From contig NZ_VFNH01000004.1 in the NCBI RefSeq assembly GCF_006715485.1, positions 248,001 to 312,000 on the forward strand: a DNA stretch of 64,000 bases. The letters run 5' to 3'. Every line of letters begins with the position of its first letter. Positions within the stretch are counted from its first letter, which is position 1. Positions 60,252 to 64,000 of the stretch are shown here, piece by piece. The DNA comes from Herbaspirillum sp. SJZ107 (GTDB lineage Bacteria; Pseudomonadota; Gammaproteobacteria; Burkholderiales; Burkholderiaceae_D). Position numbers and translations under genes: made by a program. The notes beneath the pieces were generated by a model that was not told where the DNA came from, did not search any database, and saw nothing but the letters and a program-made list of their open reading frames with translations.

Positions 60252-61619
60252 ATGGGAACCTACCGGGAACAACAGGGCGCCTCCGAGCAGCGTTCCTTCG
60301 ACGAGCAGGGTCGCCAGTCCGGGGTTGCCCAAGACGCTTATTTGCTGCAACGGATTCGCGTCCTCGAGGAAGAACTGGCCGTGGCGCGCGAGCAGGCCCG
60401 CCAGCAGGCGCGCGAACGGCAGGCGATGGAAGCCGGGGTGGCCCTGCTGCGCGAAGCCAACGAGCACCTGGTGCTGGCCACTTTCAACGCCGAACACCTG
60501 CGCGAGGACGCGGAAGCGGCCAACCGCCGCCAGAACGAGTTCCTGGCGATGCTGGCCCACGAGCTGCGCAATCCGCTGTCGCCGATCAGCATGGCCGCTT
60601 CGCTGCTGGGTACCGTGCCGAACGCGACGCCGCAGCTGGCCAACCTGGCGCGCGTGATCGGGCGCCAGGTCGACCACATGGCGCGCCTGCTCGACGACCT
60701 GCTCGATGCGGCGCGCATCAGCAGCGGCAAGATCACGCTGTCGGTCGAGCCGCTGCCGCTGGCGGAACTGCTGCAGCACGCGGTCGAGACGATCCAGCCG
60801 CGCATCCAGGAACGGTGCCAGCAGCTGCAGCTGACGCTGGCGCCGGGCGCCGACGGCGCCGTGGTCGACGGCGACCGGGTGCGCCTGATCCAGGTGTTCA
60901 CCAACCTGATCGGCAATGCTTCCAAGTACACCGGCGACGGCGGCACGCTGCGGGTCACGGCGTCGCTGGACGCCGGGCAGGCGCTGGTGGTGGTGGAAGA
61001 CGACGGCATCGGCATGGCGCCCGAGGTAATTCCGCACATCTTCGACCTGTTCACCCAGGGGCCGCGCTCGCTGGCGCGCTCCGAGGGCGGCCTCGGCGTC
61101 GGCCTGAACGTGGTGCGCAACCTGCTCGCCATGCACGGCGCGACGGTCCGCGCCGACAGCGCCGGGCTGGGGCAGGGCAGCCGCTTCACGGTGCGCCTGC
61201 CGCGTTCCAGCGGCACGGTCGGCACGCAGGCGCCGGCAAAGGCGCCGGCGCGCCGCACTGCGCTGAACATCCTGCTGGTCGAGGACAACGTCGACGCCTG
61301 CGACATGCTGGCCGGTTTCCTGGCGTCCGAAGGCCACCAGGTGCGCTGCGCCTACGACGGCCACGCCGGCCTGGCGGCGGCGCTGGACGGCGCCTGGGAC
61401 GTGATCATCTGCGACGTCGGGCTGCCCGGCATGGACGGGCTGGACCTGATGCGCGCGGTGCGCGCGGCGGAGCGCGGGACGCATCCGTTCGCGGTGGCGC
61501 TGTCGGGGTACGGGCAGGACGACGACCGCACGCGCGGGCTGGCGGCCGGGTTCGACCGCTACCTGGTGAAGCCGGTGGCGGCGGCCAGCTTGCGGGATGT
61601 GATTGCCGAGCTGGCCTAG
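60252..61619 (+). CDS. Soluble hybrid histidine kinase/response regulator
   Basis: The 455-residue protein has no membrane helix. It has an N-terminal coiled coil (about 25-95), HisKA with H103 in MLAHELRNPLSP, an ATPase domain (N-box FTNLIGNASKY, DDGIGM, GGLGVGLNVV) and a C-terminal receiver with phospho-acceptor D388 in IICDVGLPGMDG and Lys in RYLVKPV. AAGGA precedes the ATG. The lack of any own sensor domain fits input from the KaiC-like ATPase encoded just upstream. No DNA-binding output is present, so the phosphate probably passes on. Confidence 0.93.
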   Translation: MGTYREQQGASEQRSFDEQGRQSGVAQDAYLLQRIRVLEEELAVAREQARQQARERQAMEAGVALLREANEHLVLATFNAEHLREDAEAANRRQNEFLAMLAHELRNPLSPISMAASLLGTVPNATPQLANLARVIGRQVDHMARLLDDLLDAARISSGKITLSVEPLPLAELLQHAVETIQPRIQERCQQLQLTLAPGADGAVVDGDRVRLIQVFTNLIGNASKYTGDGGTLRVTASLDAGQALVVVEDDGIGMAPEVIPHIFDLFTQGPRSLARSEGGLGVGLNVVRNLLAMHGATVRADSAGLGQGSRFTVRLPRSSGTVGTQAPAKAPARRTALNILLVEDNVDACDMLAGFLASEGHQVRCAYDGHAGLAAALDGAWDVIICDVGLPGMDGLDLMRAVRAAERGTHPFAVALSGYGQDDDRTRGLAAGFDRYLVKPVAAASLRDVIAELA

Positions 61620-61640
61620 TTTTTCGTTGGCTGATGCACT

Positions 61641-61723
61641 TTGCCCCTGCGAAGGCAGGGGCCCAAGTGGCACGCGCTGTCGAAACGCCTGGGACTTGGG
61701 CCCCTGCCTGCGCAGGGGCGACG
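61641..61723. repeat. REP/BIME-like palindromic element, copy D
   Basis: Two inverted arms built on GCCCCTGCGAAGGCAGGGGC, with inner CCCAAGT and ACTTGGG, lie between the convergent hybrid kinase and aminotransferase genes. The centre is CACGCGCTGTCGAAACGCCT. Confidence 0.8.
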
Positions 61724-61736
61724 GTTTTTGGGCGAA

Positions 61737-62942
61737 CTAAGCCAGCAGCTTTGCCAAGCGTTCCACTGCCTGCTCGATCCGCTCATATTTGGCGGCATAC
61801 GAAAACCGCACATGCCGCTTCGGCGCCGCGAACCCGAAATCGTCGCCCGGCACGATCGCCACTTCGGCATCCTTCAGCACCGCCATCCCGAACGCCGTGC
61901 TGTCGCCGGCATCCGGGTGCGCCAGCGCGCCGATGTCGGCATATACATAGAACGCCCCGTCCGGCAGCACCGGCACCTGGAAGCCGAGCTCGCGCAGCGC
62001 CGGCACCAGGAAGTCGCGGCGGCGCTGGAATTCCAGGCGGCGGCTTTCGAAGATGGCGATCGCTTCCGGCGTGAAGCAGGCCAGCGCCGCATGCTGGGCG
62101 ATGGTGGGGGCGCAGATGAACAGGTTCTGGGCCAGCTTCTCGACGGTCGGCACCAGCGCTTCCGGCACCACCAGCCAGCCGAGGCGCCAGCCGGTCATGC
62201 TGAAATACTTGGAGAAGCTGTTGACGGTGATGATGTCGTCGCCGAAGGCGAGGGCGCTGGTCGGGCGCTCGCCGTAGGACAGGCCCTGGTAGATCTCGTC
62301 GACGATGGCGAAACCGCCGCGTGCACGCACGCCGGCCAGCAGCGCCGCGGATTGCGCCGCCGTCATTGCGGTGCCGGTCGGGTTCGAGGGCGAGGCGACG
62401 ATCACGCCGCGCGTGCGTTCGTTCCAGTGGCGCTCGAGGTGGTCGGCGGTGAGCTGGTAGCGCGACTCGGGACCGGAGGGCACCAGCACCGGCTTGCCGC
62501 CGAAGCTGGTGACGAAATGGCGGTTGCAGGGGTAGCACGGGTCCGGCATCAGGACTTCGTCGCCCTCGTCGACCAGCGCGGCGCAGGCCAGCAGCAGGCC
62601 GGCCGAGGCGCCGGCGGTGATCACGATGCGGCGCGGATCGACGTCCTGGCCCCAATGGCTGGCGTACCAGCCGGAGATCGCTTCGCGCAGCGCCGGCAGG
62701 CCGAGCGACTCGGTGTACTGGGTGCTGCCGGCCTGGATCGCCGCCATTGCCGCGCTGGCGACCACGTCGGGGGCCGTGAAATCGGGTTCGCCGACGCTCA
62801 TGCTGATGACGTCGCGGCCGGCGCGCGTCATCGCCGCGGCGGCCTTGACCATTTCCATCACGCGGAAGGGTTCGATGGCGTCGACGCGGCCGGCGACCTG
62901 CAGGGCGCGCGCAAGTTTGTTACCTGGATCGTTGGAAGACAT
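61737..62942 (-). CDS. PLP-dependent aminotransferase, class I/II
   Basis: The 401-residue fold-type I aminotransferase has SVGEPDFTAPD near the N-terminus, ASPSNPTGT, DEIYQGLSYG, the PLP-binding Lys in NSFSKYFSMTGWRLGW, and the substrate-carboxylate Arg in HVRFSYA. It belongs to the aspartate aminotransferase-like group; the amino acid used cannot be told from sequence. The start MSSNDPGNKLARAL is plausible. Confidence 0.92.
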   Translation of the reverse strand: MSSNDPGNKLARALQVAGRVDAIEPFRVMEMVKAAAAMTRAGRDVISMSVGEPDFTAPDVVASAAMAAIQAGSTQYTESLGLPALREAISGWYASHWGQDVDPRRIVITAGASAGLLLACAALVDEGDEVLMPDPCYPCNRHFVTSFGGKPVLVPSGPESRYQLTADHLERHWNERTRGVIVASPSNPTGTAMTAAQSAALLAGVRARGGFAIVDEIYQGLSYGERPTSALAFGDDIITVNSFSKYFSMTGWRLGWLVVPEALVPTVEKLAQNLFICAPTIAQHAALACFTPEAIAIFESRRLEFQRRRDFLVPALRELGFQVPVLPDGAFYVYADIGALAHPDAGDSTAFGMAVLKDAEVAIVPGDDFGFAAPKRHVRFSYAAKYERIEQAVERLAKLLA

Positions 62943-62956
62943 CCCGTGATTTTATC

Positions 62957-64000
62957 TCATACCGGCGCCACCTGCTTGTCGACCAGCATGGCGGCGGCCC
63001 CCTGCGCCGGCAGCGGACGGCTGACGTAATAGCCCTGGATCTCGTCGCAATCGTATTTCTCCAGCTCGCGGATCTGCTCGACATTTTCCACGCCCTCGGC
63101 CACCACCTTCAGGTTCAGGCTGTGGGCCAGCCGGATCACGGCCTTGGTGATCAGCGCGTCGTCGCTGTCGTGCGGCAGGTCGCGCACGAAGGTGCGGTCG
63201 ATCTTCAGCGCGTCCAGCGGGAAGCGCTTCAGGTAGGCCAGGCTCGAATAGCCGGTGCCGAAATCGTCGACCGACAGGCGCATCCCGAGCGCCTTGATGC
63301 GCGAGAGGGTCTCGACCGCCGCTTCCGGATTCGTCATCAGCATCGATTCGGTCAGCTCGAATTCGAGCAGGGTCGGCTCGACCCCGGCGCCGACCACGAT
63401 ACGTTCGATGGCGCCGGCCAGGTCGTCCTGCTGCAGCTGGCGCGCCGACAGGTTGATCGCCACCGGCGCCAGCGGCAGGCCGTCGGCTTGCCAGGCCTTG
63501 AGCTGGCGGCAGACTTCGCCGATCACCCATTCGCCGACCGGCAGGATCAGGCCCGTGTCCTCCAGGATCGAGATGAATTCCAGCGGCGGCACCAGCCCGC
63601 GCTGCGGGTGGTTCCAGCGCAGCAGGGCTTCGAAGCCGCTGACGGTAGCGCCGGCCAGGTCGAGCTTGGGCTGGTAGTGCAGCAGGAATTCGCCGCGCTC
63701 GAGCGCCTGGCGCAGCTGGGCCTCGGTCTGCAGGCGCAGCGCCGCGTTCTCGTGCATCGCCCGGGCGAAGAACTGGTAGGTGTTGCGGCCGTCGTTCTTG
63801 GCGCCGTACATCGCCGTGTCCGCGCTTTTCAGCAGGATCTCGGCATTGTCGCCGTGTTCCGGGTAGCTGGCGATGCCGACGCTGGCCGAGACGAACAGCT
63901 GCTGGCCCTGCAGGTAGAAGGGCTGGGCCAGCGACTGGATGATCTCGGCGGCGAGCGCGGCCGTGTCGTCGTCGCCGCTGACGTCCGGCAGCACCACCGC
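62957..64000 (-). CDS. GGDEF/EAL c-di-GMP signalling protein (N-terminus outside window)
   Basis: The visible 347 residues are the end of a GGDEF domain (SASVGIASYPEHGDNAEILLKSADTAMYGAK) followed by a complete EAL domain. EAL motifs are intact: EALLRW, NLSARQL, ELTES, DDFGTGYSS, KIDRTFV and EGVE, so c-di-GMP phosphodiesterase activity is likely. The GGDEF active site lies beyond base 64000, so cyclase activity cannot be judged. The reading frame stays open to the window edge. Confidence 0.93.
   Translation of the reverse strand, partial: AVVLPDVSGDDDTAALAAEIIQSLAQPFYLQGQQLFVSASVGIASYPEHGDNAEILLKSADTAMYGAKNDGRNTYQFFARAMHENAALRLQTEAQLRQALERGEFLLHYQPKLDLAGATVSGFEALLRWNHPQRGLVPPLEFISILEDTGLILPVGEWVIGEVCRQLKAWQADGLPLAPVAINLSARQLQQDDLAGAIERIVVGAGVEPTLLEFELTESMLMTNPEAAVETLSRIKALGMRLSVDDFGTGYSSLAYLKRFPLDALKIDRTFVRDLPHDSDDALITKAVIRLAHSLNLKVVAEGVENVEQIRELEKYDCDEIQGYYVSRPLPAQGAAAMLVDKQVAPV

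Overview
The window looks like chromosome of a high-GC betaproteobacterium of the family Oxalobacteraceae, most likely Massilia or a close relative. The grounds are strong G/C preference at third codon positions, the order tRNA-Val, thrS, infC, rpmI, rplT, pheS, pheT, ihfA, merR-like, a smc/zipA/ligA block, a PEP-CTERM protein, a DUF1631 protein and the style of the signalling genes. The genus is an inference. Most of the sequence is core chromosome. I see no phage, plasmid, IS element, CRISPR array or rRNA.

Layout. 1-3776 (minus strand): a truncated aldehyde dehydrogenase (probably gabD), the C4-dicarboxylate carrier dctA with a candidate sigma-54 promoter, and a secreted amidohydrolase. 4062-7738: a secreted reprolysin-type metalloprotease ending in a complete dockerin, followed by a small cohesin-like protein with a PEP-CTERM sorting tail; this looks like a matched enzyme-and-anchor pair. 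7886-10492: 3-hydroxybutyrate dehydrogenase with a coupled small ORF, an alpha/beta hydrolase and a RidA protein. 10502-15225: relA (synthetase type), then an MCE lipid-transport set (permease, MCE protein, lipoprotein) with no ATPase gene. 15311-18201 (minus): MgtC-like protein, H-NS-like protein overlapping a thioredoxin-reductase-like flavoprotein, and a CDF metal exporter with an unusual metal site.

18341-26613 is the translation block: tRNA-Val(GAC), thrS, infC (AUA start), rpmI, rplT, pheST, ihfA and a MerR-type regulator. 26811-30148 has a NarL-type response regulator, a CHASE3-like histidine kinase and a Crp/Fnr regulator. 30589-34545 has prfC, a small membrane protein and a chemoreceptor with a divergent signalling tip. 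34727-39680 (minus) is the glycine cleavage operon gcvT-gcvH-gcvP behind a tandem glycine riboswitch and a clear promoter. 39837-40882 has a ClpP-like protease and a three-repeat stress-type protein, separated by two perfect hairpins. 41288-54591 has DUF1631, a diguanylate cyclase, smc, a secreted catalase, zipA and ligA. 54622-58168 has galU, def, a small barrel-like protein and an M28 peptidase. 58364-61619 is a three-gene signalling unit: small helical protein, double-domain KaiC-like ATPase, hybrid histidine kinase. The window ends with an aminotransferase and a truncated GGDEF/EAL protein.

Four copies of an 83-119 bp palindromic element (REP/BIME-like) lie between genes at 7755, 34576, 37681 and 61641. 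The best leads are the dockerin/cohesin pair, the KaiC-like operon, the non-AUG starts of infC and possibly ihfA, and the MCE set without an ATPase.
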